Positions 17,953 through 26,644 of a stretch of 64,000 bases of DNA are shown here, piece by piece (position 1 is the stretch's first letter; each line of letters starts with the position of its first letter). A program made the translations under genes and the position numbers. Below the pieces are notes generated by a model that was given only the letters and a program-made list of their open reading frames with translations, did no database searches and was not told the DNA's origin. This DNA comes from Nitrospina sp. Its GTDB lineage: Bacteria > Nitrospinota > Nitrospinia > Nitrospinales > JACRGP01. The stretch is taken from the NCBI GenBank assembly GCA_024648695.1, contig JACAVV010000019.1, positions 23,964 to 87,963 on the forward strand, written 5' to 3'.

Positions 17953-18741
17953 ATGAATTTTGTCAAATCCGTTAAATACATTTTAATCCTGATTGTTCTG
18001 CTCTCATCGGTATCTTGCACCCAACTTTTTGAAACCACAGAAGACATTCAGGCGCAGACTGCACTGCAAGACCTGATGGAAATTCAAGACAAGTTTTTCC
18101 AGGAAAATGGGCGGTACGCCAAAAATCTGGTGGAAATAGAAAAATACAATCTGAAATACCATACGGGAATCGTCTATCTCGAAATCTCATCCGCCGGCAA
18201 AACCGGATATCGGGCCATTTCTCTGCCTGCCGAATCCTCTACAGCAAGAGTCTTTGCATTCGATTCCGAAAAAGGGGGATATTATGAAATGGATGAGGAA
18301 GAAGTCAGCCACTACGTCCTGGGCTCATTGAATCATATTCGCAAACAGCAAAAGGATGCAAAAAAACGGGACATGGTTTCGATTGTTCTAATAGCAGGAA
18401 TGGTGCTGTTGGGATTTCGATATGCCAGCAAAGCCCGGCACAAAAACAGGAACATGATATTAGGGGCTTATTTTGCCACTCTGATTGCTTTAGCCTGGTC
18501 GCTGGCAGTTCTTAATTATATGAACGAAGATGTCGTTTTCACACCACTCATCTCAGGTGGCCTTATTGTTGCTTTGGTCATTGCTTTTTTCTCCTTGACC
18601 ATTAGCGGGTTATCAATGGTTAAGGATTTGGGAAGGGAAGAAACCGGTTTTATTGTGGGAGTGAATTCCTGCTCCATCATCATTTCCCTTTTTGCCATCT
18701 GGGCTACGGTTTATACCTGGATTACTTATTATCCGAAATAA
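17953..18741 (+). CDS. Membrane lipoprotein of unknown function
   Basis: Not recognised as a known family. From the chosen ATG (MNFVKSVKYILILIVLL) the protein has a clean lipoprotein signal ending SVSC (C22). About 120 soluble residues follow, with a weak resemblance to pilin-like heads (DLMEIQDKFFQENGRYAKNL). Then come about four transmembrane segments separated by short basic or acidic loops. A GTG start 45 bases upstream is possible but would spoil the signal peptide. It stands alone between the Ham1 gene and a small exported protein. Confidence 0.6.
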   Translation: MNFVKSVKYILILIVLLSSVSCTQLFETTEDIQAQTALQDLMEIQDKFFQENGRYAKNLVEIEKYNLKYHTGIVYLEISSAGKTGYRAISLPAESSTARVFAFDSEKGGYYEMDEEEVSHYVLGSLNHIRKQQKDAKKRDMVSIVLIAGMVLLGFRYASKARHKNRNMILGAYFATLIALAWSLAVLNYMNEDVVFTPLISGGLIVALVIAFFSLTISGLSMVKDLGREETGFIVGVNSCSIIISLFAIWATVYTWITYYPK

Positions 18742-18868
18742 TAACCTGTTTCAAAAATATTCGGGTTCATTATTCTATGGTTTTCAGTTTATTTGAATGT
18801 TAAAATAAAGTTGACATGGTAATCGATTGACCTCTCAAAAGTGCCCTTGACCGGCTAAGGAGGGAATC

Positions 18869-19225
18869 ATGGTAAAATTTCCTGATTTATTTGTTTTACC
18901 CTTTGTTGCATTGGTTATCATCCTGTCTTTCAATGAGCCCGCAGAATCAAAGACTTCATCATTTTTTGCCGATACTTCGGAACAACTTGAGTTTAAATCG
19001 ACCTCGGATCATTCGGTTATAATCCTGGCACAAGAAAATAATGAATCGTTCAGTGACATCGCCGCAAAAGTAAAAGCCCAGTTAAAAGCCAAGGAAAAAC
19101 GAGATTCAAAAGGCAAAAAAGGTGATCAACCGAAAAAGGAAAAACCTTCTAACTCCGATGTGAACGACGCCGACCTTTGGAAAGATTTGGCTGAAAAAAC
19201 CAACAAGAAAATCAATAAAAAGTAA
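18869..19225 (+). CDS. Small exported Lys-rich protein
   Basis: A 118-residue hypothetical protein with a likely signal sequence (residues 1-27, ending around PAES). A highly charged tail follows, rich in Lys, Asp and Glu (DIAAKVKAQLKAKEKRDSKG and onward) and predicted to be disordered or coiled. A very strong Shine-Dalgarno AAGGAGGG precedes the ATG, suggesting it is well expressed. pyrE starts 43 bases downstream. No function can be proposed. Confidence 0.6.
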   Translation: MVKFPDLFVLPFVALVIILSFNEPAESKTSSFFADTSEQLEFKSTSDHSVIILAQENNESFSDIAAKVKAQLKAKEKRDSKGKKGDQPKKEKPSNSDVNDADLWKDLAEKTNKKINKK

Positions 19226-19268
19226 TAACTTATTGAATCCAAACAACCTGTTAACCGGATTGGGGTGA

Positions 19269-19919
19269 ATGAAACCGGATTCTATCGCTTGGCAACTGGC
19301 AAAAATTGTACTTGAAGTTGGAGCTGTTCAGTTAAGACCCCAGTCCCCTTTCACCTGGGCTTCCGGATATAAAATGCCGGTGTATAATGATAACCGGCTA
19401 TTACTGGGAAATGCAAATACCCGGCAACTGATCGTGGACGGGTTTTGCAAAATCCTTGAGACATTTGACGTGTTGCCAGATGTAATTGCCGGCACCGCCA
19501 CCGCGGGCATCCCTCATGCCACCTCACTTGCGGACCGGTTAAAACTACCGCTCGTATACGTTCGCAGTAAGGCAAAAGACCACGGCAAGCAAAGCCAGAT
19601 TGAAGGCCCATTAATCTCTGGTCAAAATGTGGTGGTTGTGGAGGATTTGATATCGACCGGAGGAAGTGCCATAAAAGCCATAAACGCGCTCAGGGGACAG
19701 GGAGTGGAAGTGTTGGGGTGCTTATCTATATTCAGTTATGGTTTTAAGGAATCGGAACAAGCATTTAAAGATGAACAATGTACCCTGCATTGCCTGTTAA
19801 CCTTTGCGAACCTTTTGGAGTTTATTGAAAAAGAAGGTGTTATGAGTGAAACGGACCAGGGTTTATTAAAATCCTGGTTTGCCGGGCCCTTCCATTGGAG
19901 TCCGCTAGCAGGTTCCTGA
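19269..19919 (+). CDS. pyrE: Orotate phosphoribosyltransferase
   Basis: A 216-residue enzyme joining orotate to PRPP to give OMP in pyrimidine synthesis. The PRPP loop VVVVEDLISTGGSAIKAI is intact. The flexible catalytic loop region YVRSKAKDHGKQSQIEG carries the expected lysines. The N-terminal FTWASGYKMPVYNDNR and GTATAGIPHA also match PyrE. Length is normal. The start has only a weak ribosome-binding site. Confidence 0.95.
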   Translation: MKPDSIAWQLAKIVLEVGAVQLRPQSPFTWASGYKMPVYNDNRLLLGNANTRQLIVDGFCKILETFDVLPDVIAGTATAGIPHATSLADRLKLPLVYVRSKAKDHGKQSQIEGPLISGQNVVVVEDLISTGGSAIKAINALRGQGVEVLGCLSIFSYGFKESEQAFKDEQCTLHCLLTFANLLEFIEKEGVMSETDQGLLKSWFAGPFHWSPLAGS

Positions 19920-19985
19920 TCCATCCAGGGAGCTCAAGCCATTGAAATTTTTAACAAGTTTTTTCCAGCGACATGATATTAAATA

Positions 19986-20014
19986 TTGACAGGGTTAAAA
20001 GAAGATAATACTAT
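19986..20014 (+). promoter_or_regulatory. Candidate sigma70 promoter for the five-cysteine protein gene
   Basis: TTGACA, a 17-base spacer and TACTAT. This implies a leader of about 100 A/T-rich bases before the ATG. Confidence 0.55.
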
Positions 20015-20118
20015 CCAAAGCTTTAACTAATAAAATATACTCATACATTTTAACATATATAAAAAATCACTTCGATTTATCACTTTCATTACATTTTTAA
20101 GATGGAGATTAAACAATA

Positions 20119-20838
20119 ATGCCAAAAATAGAAGTTGGTCCTATCGGTTTGCTTCCCCCCTCTGCGGCATCCATGGGTGTGTTCCAACCCGAAAAAGGAT
20201 CCGGTTACCATTTGGTCGAGGGGGAACATGTTAAAGAAGACGAAGCTCTGAAAAAGCTTGCTATTGCCCTTTTAACAAGGCGTAACCCCACATTGCACCC
20301 TGGCCCCATGTTGGTTTGGGGATGGACTGAGTCGACCAAACAAAAAGCAAAGCTTGCCTTGGAAATAGTCGATGAAGTCCCTGGCATGAATATCATCACC
20401 ATGCCCGATTACCGGCCCATTTATCCAAAGATCGACCCTGAATCAGTGATAAACCCCTGTCACCCGAACCTAACCATTCAGCATAATAAAATTGAAGTTT
20501 GTGCCTTGGTGGGTGTTCACTGTCATTTCGCAAACATCACCCTTAAAATGATTCGCGCCAATACCAATTGTTACACCACTGCCTGGTGTCAATATGATGG
20601 TCACGAAGATGCGCTGATTTCAATCAGTGATACAGACCTGGTCATGTTGCAAAAAATCAAGGCCGCTGTGATTCAAGCCAAAAAAGATGGTGTTGAACCC
20701 TGGGCATTGACTCCTCTGGGTAAGGAAGAGCTGGAAGAAATCCGGGAACGCAAAGCCCGGCTCAAAGCTCCCGCAAAAGAAGACACCCAGATTTTCATGG
20801 GTGAACTCGAAACCGGGTTAGACGAAAACCAGGAATAA
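20119..20838 (+). CDS. Conserved five-cysteine protein, possibly CODH-beta-subunit-like family
   Basis: A 239-residue soluble protein. Its middle is rich in possible metal ligands: C114-H115, C128, H134-C135-H136, C151, C157 and H162 (AWCQYDGHED). The overall look recalls a family named in databases after the carbon monoxide dehydrogenase beta subunit, seen in nitrite oxidisers and relatives near ferredoxin-oxidoreductase genes. That identification is from memory and tentative. No oxidoreductase subunits are adjacent here. The last 40 residues are charged. It has its own promoter and terminator, so it is a single-gene transcript. Confidence 0.45.
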   Translation: MPKIEVGPIGLLPPSAASMGVFQPEKGSGYHLVEGEHVKEDEALKKLAIALLTRRNPTLHPGPMLVWGWTESTKQKAKLALEIVDEVPGMNIITMPDYRPIYPKIDPESVINPCHPNLTIQHNKIEVCALVGVHCHFANITLKMIRANTNCYTTAWCQYDGHEDALISISDTDLVMLQKIKAAVIQAKKDGVEPWALTPLGKEELEEIRERKARLKAPAKEDTQIFMGELETGLDENQE

Positions 20839-20851
20839 TCCCTAATAAATT

Positions 20852-20896
20852 AAAACCAGTGATAGCCTTGAACCTCAGGCCGTCACTGGTTTTTTT
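20852..20896 (+). terminator. Rho-independent terminator
   Basis: The inverted repeat AACCAGTGA / TCACTGGTT carries an inner GCCT/AGGC extension and is followed by a run of seven T. It lies 14 bases after the stop codon of the five-cysteine protein gene. Confidence 0.88.
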
Positions 20897-21054
20897 ATAT
20901 TTAGCCCCCCTCTATCTATAAGCCACGTTTTTTATCTTCACAATACTCAATCAAAAAAAATTAAAAAAAACCTTTGTATCTCAGGCTATTTAGATTTACA
21001 ATTGAATGCATGGAAATTTTATATCTTGAATATTGAGTAAAAAAGGAGACTTAA

Positions 21055-21426
21055 GTGCGCGCCTTGGTTATAGATGATTCCAGAGCAATCCGATTGATCT
21101 TGAAACAAATCCTGAAAGATATCGGCTTTGAGGTTTCTGATGCCGGAAACGGATTAGAGGCACTCGAAAAGTTAAAAGAGGTTGGTGAAGTGGATTTGGC
21201 ATTGGTTGATTGGAATATGCCGGAAATGAATGGTTTGGAGTTTGTGATTGCAGTACGAAAAGAAGATAAATACAACAATATGAAAATGATGATGGTCACC
21301 ACAGAAACTGAGTTATCCCAGGTTGCAAAGGCCCTGGAAGCCGGGGCCAATGAGTATGTGATGAAACCGTTTACTAAAGAAATAATTTTGGAAAAAATCA
21401 CCTTGATGGGAATTGAGCTGAATTAA
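21055..21426 (+). CDS. CheY-like response regulator (single receiver domain)
   Basis: A 123-residue stand-alone receiver domain. The acidic pocket is D7/D8, the phospho-acceptor D52 (VDWNMPEMNG), the switch T82/T83 and K104 (MKPF). The start is GTG, chosen because AAGGAGA lies eight bases upstream and because the protein then begins directly with the first beta strand. It heads a rightward group with a CheR methyltransferase and two CheX-type proteins, so it is probably the phosphorylated output of a chemosensory pathway whose kinase is encoded elsewhere. Confidence 0.9.
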   Translation: MRALVIDDSRAIRLILKQILKDIGFEVSDAGNGLEALEKLKEVGEVDLALVDWNMPEMNGLEFVIAVRKEDKYNNMKMMMVTTETELSQVAKALEAGANEYVMKPFTKEIILEKITLMGIELN

Positions 21427-21523
21427 CTGATTTTAAATCTATCACATTCGTTTGCCATCACTATAAGTCTTAAGGCTTGGCAAAACTAATGGGTCATTAT
21501 CCAAACCTTTTCTGAAAACCATT

Positions 21524-22351
21524 ATGCCCTTAAATGCTACAGAATTCGACTTTATTAGAAAACTTGTAAAAGAACAATCTGCCATCGTACTGGAGAATGG
21601 CAAGGAATATTTGGTTGAAGCTCGCCTCCATCCTTTGCTTCAAAAAGAAGGTCTGGCTTCGTTTGAAGAGTTGGTCAGTCACCTTAGATCCAACAAAAGG
21701 AATGGATTGGATAAAAAAATAATCGAGGCGATGACAACCAATGAGACCTCGTTTTTCAGGGACCTGAACCCGTTTGAGACCTTGAAAAAGACCATTTTGC
21801 CGGACATCAAAGAAAAAAGATCTGCTACAAAAGAACTCAACATTTGGTGTGGCGCAAGCTCCAGTGGTCAGGAACCATATACTTTGGCATTTGTATTAAA
21901 AGAGTTTTTTCCCGACCCCACCCCCTGGAAAATAAATTTTACTGCCAGTGATATTTCGGTGGAAATGCTTGAGCGATGCCGCAATGGCATTTACAGCCAA
22001 TTGGAAATCAATCGTGGGCTTCCCGCACCCATGCTAATCAAATATTTCGAGCGCTGTGGAGTCGATTGGCAAATCAAGGAACCCATTAGAAAAATGATTC
22101 AGTTTCGAGAATTGAATTTATGTAGCTATTGGCCCATTATGCCCAAAATGGATATTATTTTCCTTCGCAATGTTTTGATCTATTTTGATGTTGAGACCAA
22201 AAAGGAAATTTTTTCCAAGATCAGAAAGCTATTGAAACCTGATGGTTACTTGTTTCTTGGGGCGGCGGAAACGACCTTGAATCTGGATGACAACTTTGCT
22301 CGAATTGATACCAGCCAGTGTGGATGTTATCAAATTAAAAATGCTAGCTAA
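21524..22351 (+). CDS. cheR: CheR-type chemoreceptor glutamate methyltransferase
   Basis: A 275-residue SAM-dependent methyltransferase. The N-terminal helical domain (about 1-70) carries the NETSFFRD motif. The Rossmann domain has the SAM-binding segment IWCGASSSGQEPYTLA and the late motif MDIIFLRNVLIYFD. It modifies receptor glutamates in chemosensory arrays. No chemoreceptor or CheB gene is in the window. The next gene begins only nine bases after its stop, supporting an operon. Confidence 0.92.
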   Translation: MPLNATEFDFIRKLVKEQSAIVLENGKEYLVEARLHPLLQKEGLASFEELVSHLRSNKRNGLDKKIIEAMTTNETSFFRDLNPFETLKKTILPDIKEKRSATKELNIWCGASSSGQEPYTLAFVLKEFFPDPTPWKINFTASDISVEMLERCRNGIYSQLEINRGLPAPMLIKYFERCGVDWQIKEPIRKMIQFRELNLCSYWPIMPKMDIIFLRNVLIYFDVETKKEIFSKIRKLLKPDGYLFLGAAETTLNLDDNFARIDTSQCGCYQIKNAS

Positions 22352-22360
22352 GGGCTTCCT

Positions 22361-22822
22361 ATGCAATTTATTGAACCGGAAATCATAAAATATGTGGAAA
22401 ACATTTGGTCATCAACCTTGAGTCTGGAAGCCAGGCAAACGGAAACTTCCTACACGCCTCATGAAGGTGAAGAAAATTTAACAGGCTGTGTTCATATCAT
22501 GGGTGCATGGAATGGAACAGTATCATTGCAGTGTCCAAAGGATATGGCAGTGCAGGCGGCATCCATCATGTTCGGCCTTAAATGCGAAGATACAGAAATG
22601 GAGGAAATTCAGGATGCGCTGGGTGAATTGGCCAATATGACCGGGGGCAACCTGAAAGCCCTGTTACCTGAACCCTGTAGTTTATCGCTTCCTACTGTGG
22701 CAATAACGGATTACAATTTTCGAATTCCAAAAACAGAATTGATCACTCAGGTAAATTTTGATTGTGGAGGGCAGGTTTTTTCTGTAAGTGTTCATAAAAA
22801 AGTCGATAATTCGGATGATTGA
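22361..22822 (+). CDS. CheX-family CheY-P phosphatase (first paralogue)
   Basis: A 153-residue protein of the CheC/CheX/FliY phosphatase superfamily. The single phosphatase helix has the diagnostic ExxN pair, E89 and N92, in ALGELANMTGGNLKALLPEP. CheX proteins dephosphorylate CheY-P, usually as dimers. The opening HIMGAWNGTVSLQC is the beta segment of the fold. It lies between cheR and a second, related copy, so the adjacent CheY is the natural partner. Confidence 0.82.
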   Translation: MQFIEPEIIKYVENIWSSTLSLEARQTETSYTPHEGEENLTGCVHIMGAWNGTVSLQCPKDMAVQAASIMFGLKCEDTEMEEIQDALGELANMTGGNLKALLPEPCSLSLPTVAITDYNFRIPKTELITQVNFDCGGQVFSVSVHKKVDNSDD

Positions 22823-22847
22823 TTTGCATTAAAACGGGAGACTTTTC

Positions 22848-23300
22848 ATGACGGAAACGACTCAGTTTATGGAAAAAGATGTTTTCCAATTAACTCAAAT
22901 GATATGGCAATCCACATTTGGTCAGTCCCTGGAAAAGCCGGATAACATTTTGGCAGATATTGAGGGTTCCGAAGGTTGGGTCCAGATTGCCGGGGCCTGG
23001 GACGGAGTCATCCGCATCAAGGTTTCTGATGATCAACTGATTTTTGTTACTAAAACAATGTTTTTATTGGAAGATGACCCGGCATCGAAAAATGATTTAC
23101 AGGAAGCTATGGGGGAATTAACCAATTTAATCGGAGGGAATATCAAGGCCCTTCTTCCAGCTCCCAGCCAGCTATCCTTGCCTGCCGTTGATTTGGGTGG
23201 AAAAAATATAGATTTAAGTGATTATGATCCTATTCTGGATCTTCCTCTTGAATCGAGGGATGGAATGGTTCAGGTATCTATTTTTAAGCGGATCAAATAA
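22848..23300 (+). CDS. CheX-family CheY-P phosphatase (second paralogue)
   Basis: A 150-residue tandem paralogue of the preceding gene with the same layout: IAGAWDGVIRIKV, then the phosphatase helix EAMGELTNLIGGNIKALLPAP with E90 and N93. Outside these blocks the two have diverged, which suggests an old duplication and perhaps heterodimers or separate targets. GGGAG precedes the ATG. It is followed by the convergent PilZ gene after 13 bases. Confidence 0.82.
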   Translation: MTETTQFMEKDVFQLTQMIWQSTFGQSLEKPDNILADIEGSEGWVQIAGAWDGVIRIKVSDDQLIFVTKTMFLLEDDPASKNDLQEAMGELTNLIGGNIKALLPAPSQLSLPAVDLGGKNIDLSDYDPILDLPLESRDGMVQVSIFKRIK

Positions 23301-23313
23301 CCCACGAAGTTTT

Positions 23314-23694
23314 TCAATTCTTCTTTTTTATTCCCAAGTGCTCACTCAATTCCTGTTCAATCTGCTTTGACCCTTCTTTGGAATTCAACATCACCAGATT
23401 CTGCAAATGCTGGTACGATTCCAGGGGAATCTCAGAAAACTCAATAGCTACCCCATTTCCGAAGCATCGGCTGATAGATCCTTTTACCTGAAAATCCACT
23501 GGGGGTTCCACCCCTTCCAAAGAAAGCGTGACCATACAATCACCGCTAACGTCCATTTCTTCTTCACAATCGATAAAGATTCCATTCATACTCAAATCAC
23601 GAGTTTTTCTTGAATCATAGCTAATGTCACCCGTTTGAAGAGCGGCTTTGATTTTCAAGGGAACACGGGAAAATTCACGGTGATTTTCAGTCAT
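23314..23694 (-). CDS. PilZ-domain protein (likely c-di-GMP receptor)
   Basis: A 126-residue single PilZ domain. Both c-di-GMP-binding motifs are present: RxxxR as R6-EFS-related R10 (REFSR) and DxSxxG as D33-S35-G38 (DLSMNG). The C-terminal 30 residues are a charged helix. It is convergent with the CheX gene, so it is not in the same transcript, but its placement hints at a link between the chemosensory module and second-messenger signalling. Confidence 0.85.
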   Translation of the reverse strand: MTENHREFSRVPLKIKAALQTGDISYDSRKTRDLSMNGIFIDCEEEMDVSGDCMVTLSLEGVEPPVDFQVKGSISRCFGNGVAIEFSEIPLESYQHLQNLVMLNSKEGSKQIEQELSEHLGIKKKN

Positions 23695-23811
23695 TGCACA
23701 ACCTCAATAGTTATTTCTTCTATATTACCCAAAAATTCCATTAAATAAAAGCATTAACTTTAACATTAAGGGTAAATATTTAAAAAAGTACAACTTCCAA
23801 CCTTCCGGACC

Positions 23812-23840
23812 TTGACACTTCAAAAATAGGGTCTTATTAG
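23812..23840 (+). promoter_or_regulatory. Candidate promoter for dnaK-grpE-dnaJ
   Basis: TTGACA is followed after 17 bases by TATTAG, about 65 bases before the dnaK start. No CIRCE element (TTAGCACTC-N9-GAGTGCTAA) and no clear sigma32 -10 (CCCCAT) are seen, so heat control, if any, uses something else. Confidence 0.45.
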
Positions 23841-23906
23841 ATAGGCAACAAATTTTATGCGGATTTCCCGTCTTATGAAATAACCCCAATGGAAAGGACA
23901 AATAGT

Positions 23907-25829
23907 ATGGGCAAAATTATCGGGATTGATTTAGGAACCACCAATTCCGTGGTTGCGGTCATGGAAGGAAACGAACCTAAAGTTATCGTAAATGAAGAAG
24001 GAAGCCAGACCACGCCTTCCGTCGTTGCGTTTACTAAAGATGGGGAAATTCTTGTTGGCCAGGTTGCAAAACGTCAGGCAATCGCTAACCCGGAAAACAC
24101 CATCTATTCCGTTAAGCGCTTTATGGGAAGAAGTCAGGATGAAGTCTCGGAAGAGTTGAAAATGGTCCCCTATAAAGTGGTTAAAGGACCCAAAAATGAT
24201 GTTTTGATCGAGGCGAATGGTAAAACCTACAGTCCTCCTGAAATTTCTGCAATGATTCTTCAAAAACTCAAGCGGTCTGCAGAGGCTTATCTGGGAGAAA
24301 CGGTAACAGAAGCTGTGATCACGGTCCCTGCCTATTTTAATGATGCGCAAAGGCAGGCCACTAAAGACGCGGGTAAAATTGCCGGACTGGAAGTGAAGAG
24401 AATCATCAACGAACCCACCGCATCGGCTCTTGCGTATGGACTGGATAAGAAAAAAGATCAAATGATCGCCGTTTACGACTTTGGTGGAGGTACCTTTGAT
24501 ATCTCTATTCTCGAAGTTGGTGACAACGTCGTGGAAGTTAAATCCACCAATGGTGACACACATTTGGGGGGTGACAACCTTGATCAAAAAATCATCGACT
24601 GGATGATCGAGGAATTTAAAAAAGATCAGGGAATCGATTTGCGAAAAGACAACATGGCGCTTCAACGGTTGAAAGAAACGGCCGAAAAAGCCAAGATGGA
24701 GTTGTCTTCAGTCAACGAAACGGAAATCAATCTTCCTTTCATCACTGCAGATCAAACTGGACCCAAGCACTTGAATCTTAAACTGAGCCGGTCCAAATTT
24801 GAATCTATGGTGGATGATCTGATCGAACGTTCCAAAGACCCTTGTGTGAAGGCACTTGCGGATGCTGGATTGAAATCCGCGGACATTAATGAGGCCGTAC
24901 TGGTGGGTGGGTCAACCCGTGTGCCCAAAGTTCAAAATCTCGTTAAAGACCTGTTTGGTAAAGAACCCCATCGAGGGGTGAACCCGGACGAGGTGGTAGC
25001 ACTTGGCGCGGCTGTTCAGGCGGGTGTGTTGTCTGGAGATGTAAAAGATATTCTACTTCTCGACGTCACGCCTCTATCTCTTGGAATCGAGACTCTGGGT
25101 GGAGTCACGACTCGCTTGATTGAACGCAATACCACGATTCCTACGCGCAAGAGTGAAACTTTCTCCACCGCCGCAGACAATCAGCCCAGTGTTGAGATCA
25201 ACGTTCTCCAGGGAGAGCGTGAGATGGCGCAGGACAACCGTTCGCTGGGTAAATTTCATCTCGACGGTATTCCTCCTGCACCGCGTGGTGTTCCACAGGT
25301 AGAAGTTACATTTGACATCGATGCCAATGGTATCTTGAATGTTTCCGCCAAGGACAAGGCAACCGGTAAAGAACAGAAGATTACCATTACCGGTAGCACC
25401 GGTCTTGACGAAAAAGATATCGACCAGATGGTCAAGGATGCAGAGTCCAATGCTGAAGCGGATAAAGAACGGCGCGAGCTGATTGATGTCCGCAACCAGT
25501 TGGATGGTCTTGTCTACAATACCGAAAAAACCATCAAGGACAATAAAGAGAAGTTGCCCGAAGATGATGTCAAGGAAGCCGAAGATACTATTAAAGCGGC
25601 TCGGGACGTTTTGGAAAGCACAACGGCTGAACCGATGAAGGAACAGATCGAAAAGCTGAACCAGATCGCTCATAAAATTGCCCAGGCTTTGTATAGTCAA
25701 ACGCAGGGGGCTGATGGAGCCGAGGGTGGTGCCGATCAGAACCCTGAAGGTTCTACCGGTGGAGATGACAAGAAATCGGAAGATGATGATGTTGTCGATG
25801 CCGAGTTTGAAGACATCAGCAAAAAATAG
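23907..25829 (+). CDS. dnaK: Chaperone protein DnaK (Hsp70)
   Basis: A 640-residue Hsp70. The ATPase domain begins [20 protein letters not shown]. Phosphate and hinge motifs [15 protein letters not shown] and [13 protein letters not shown] follow. The interdomain linker [19 protein letters not shown] leads into the substrate-binding domain and a Gly/Asp-rich tail ending in [11 protein letters not shown] chose the ATG with GGAAAGGA ten bases upstream. An ATG six codons earlier lacks that support and adds residues not found in DnaK. Confidence 0.98.
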   Translation: MGKIIGIDLGTTNSVVAVMEGNEPKVIVNEEGSQTTPSVVAFTKDGEILVGQVAKRQAIANPENTIYSVKRFMGRSQDEVSEELKMVPYKVVKGPKNDVLIEANGKTYSPPEISAMILQKLKRSAEAYLGETVTEAVITVPAYFNDAQRQATKDAGKIAGLEVKRIINEPTASALAYGLDKKKDQMIAVYDFGGGTFDISILEVGDNVVEVKSTNGDTHLGGDNLDQKIIDWMIEEFKKDQGIDLRKDNMALQRLKETAEKAKMELSSVNETEINLPFITADQTGPKHLNLKLSRSKFESMVDDLIERSKDPCVKALADAGLKSADINEAVLVGGSTRVPKVQNLVKDLFGKEPHRGVNPDEVVALGAAVQAGVLSGDVKDILLLDVTPLSLGIETLGGVTTRLIERNTTIPTRKSETFSTAADNQPSVEINVLQGEREMAQDNRSLGKFHLDGIPPAPRGVPQVEVTFDIDANGILNVSAKDKATGKEQKITITGSTGLDEKDIDQMVKDAESNAEADKERRELIDVRNQLDGLVYNTEKTIKDNKEKLPEDDVKEAEDTIKAARDVLESTTAEPMKEQIEKLNQIAHKIAQALYSQTQGADGAEGGADQNPEGSTGGDDKKSEDDDVVDAEFEDISKK

Positions 25830-25877
25830 AACCGGCAGTACTTTTGACCAGATTAGTAGCTACTTAAGGTAGATAAG

Positions 25878-25905
25878 GGCATGGAATTGGGTTTCCATGC
25901 CTTTT
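25878..25905 (+). terminator. Terminator-like hairpin between dnaK and grpE
   Basis: The nine-base perfect stem GGCATGGAA / TTCCATGCC has a six-base loop and is followed by four T. It could act as an attenuator lowering grpE-dnaJ expression relative to dnaK. Confidence 0.6.
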
Positions 25906-25960
25906 CTGGTTCTACTTCCAATTCAACCCGCCATTTTTCTATTTTTTTGAGAGTGATCCA

Positions 25961-26563
25961 ATGACCGAAGAAGAAAAACCAACGCAAGAGGGTGAGGCTC
26001 CAAAGTTCACGGTAACAGACAAACGACACTGGGTCGATGAAGACGAGGATGCCGAGACAAGCGAGCCGGAAGACCGGCTTCCGACCTTTGTGGAACAGCT
26101 TAAAAAAGAAGCTGAAGAAAAGGACAAGCGTTTAAGGGACTACATCGCCGCCTATAAGGCAAAGGGTGCTGAAAACGACGAGTTTCGCCAACGATTGCAG
26201 AGGGAAAACGATTCTCGTCTGGACCAGTCCAAGGCAAATCTTTTTGGCGCATTGCTCCCCATTCTGGATAATTTGAAGAGGGCCAGCCTGGCTTCCAAAG
26301 AGAACAAGGATTTTGACAGTTTGAGTCAGGGCGTAGAAATGATCATTTCCCAGTTTTCCAAAACCCTGGAAGAAAATGGGGTGAAATCTATCGACACCAT
26401 AAACCGGGCATTCAACGCCGCAACGGATGAAGTTTTCCTGACTGAAGAAACCGAGGACCCGGCTATGGATAATTTTATTCTGGAAGAATTGGAGCCGGGT
26501 TATATGTATAAAGACAAACTGATCAAACCCACTAAAGTCAAAGTGGGCAAATTGAAAAATTAA
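25961..26563 (+). CDS. grpE: Nucleotide exchange factor GrpE
   Basis: A 200-residue cochaperone that releases ADP from DnaK. The acidic disordered N-terminus (1-45) is followed by a long coiled coil (about 45-105, LKKEAEEKDKRLRDYIAAYK), then the conserved LLPILDNLKRA and the C-terminal beta wing (EELEPGYMYKDKLIKPTKV). It lies 131 bases after dnaK and before dnaJ. Confidence 0.95.
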   Translation: MTEEEKPTQEGEAPKFTVTDKRHWVDEDEDAETSEPEDRLPTFVEQLKKEAEEKDKRLRDYIAAYKAKGAENDEFRQRLQRENDSRLDQSKANLFGALLPILDNLKRASLASKENKDFDSLSQGVEMIISQFSKTLEENGVKSIDTINRAFNAATDEVFLTEETEDPAMDNFILEELEPGYMYKDKLIKPTKVKVGKLKN

Positions 26564-26644
26564 AGTTGAGGACAATGACTTCATCATCCAAATCATACGC
26601 TATTTCAGGCCTCAAAGGGCTTGCCTAAATCATTAAGGATTCCT

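Noticed and set aside
23931..24665. A 244-codon leftward open frame
   Set aside because: Antisense shadow of dnaK with no recognisable features.
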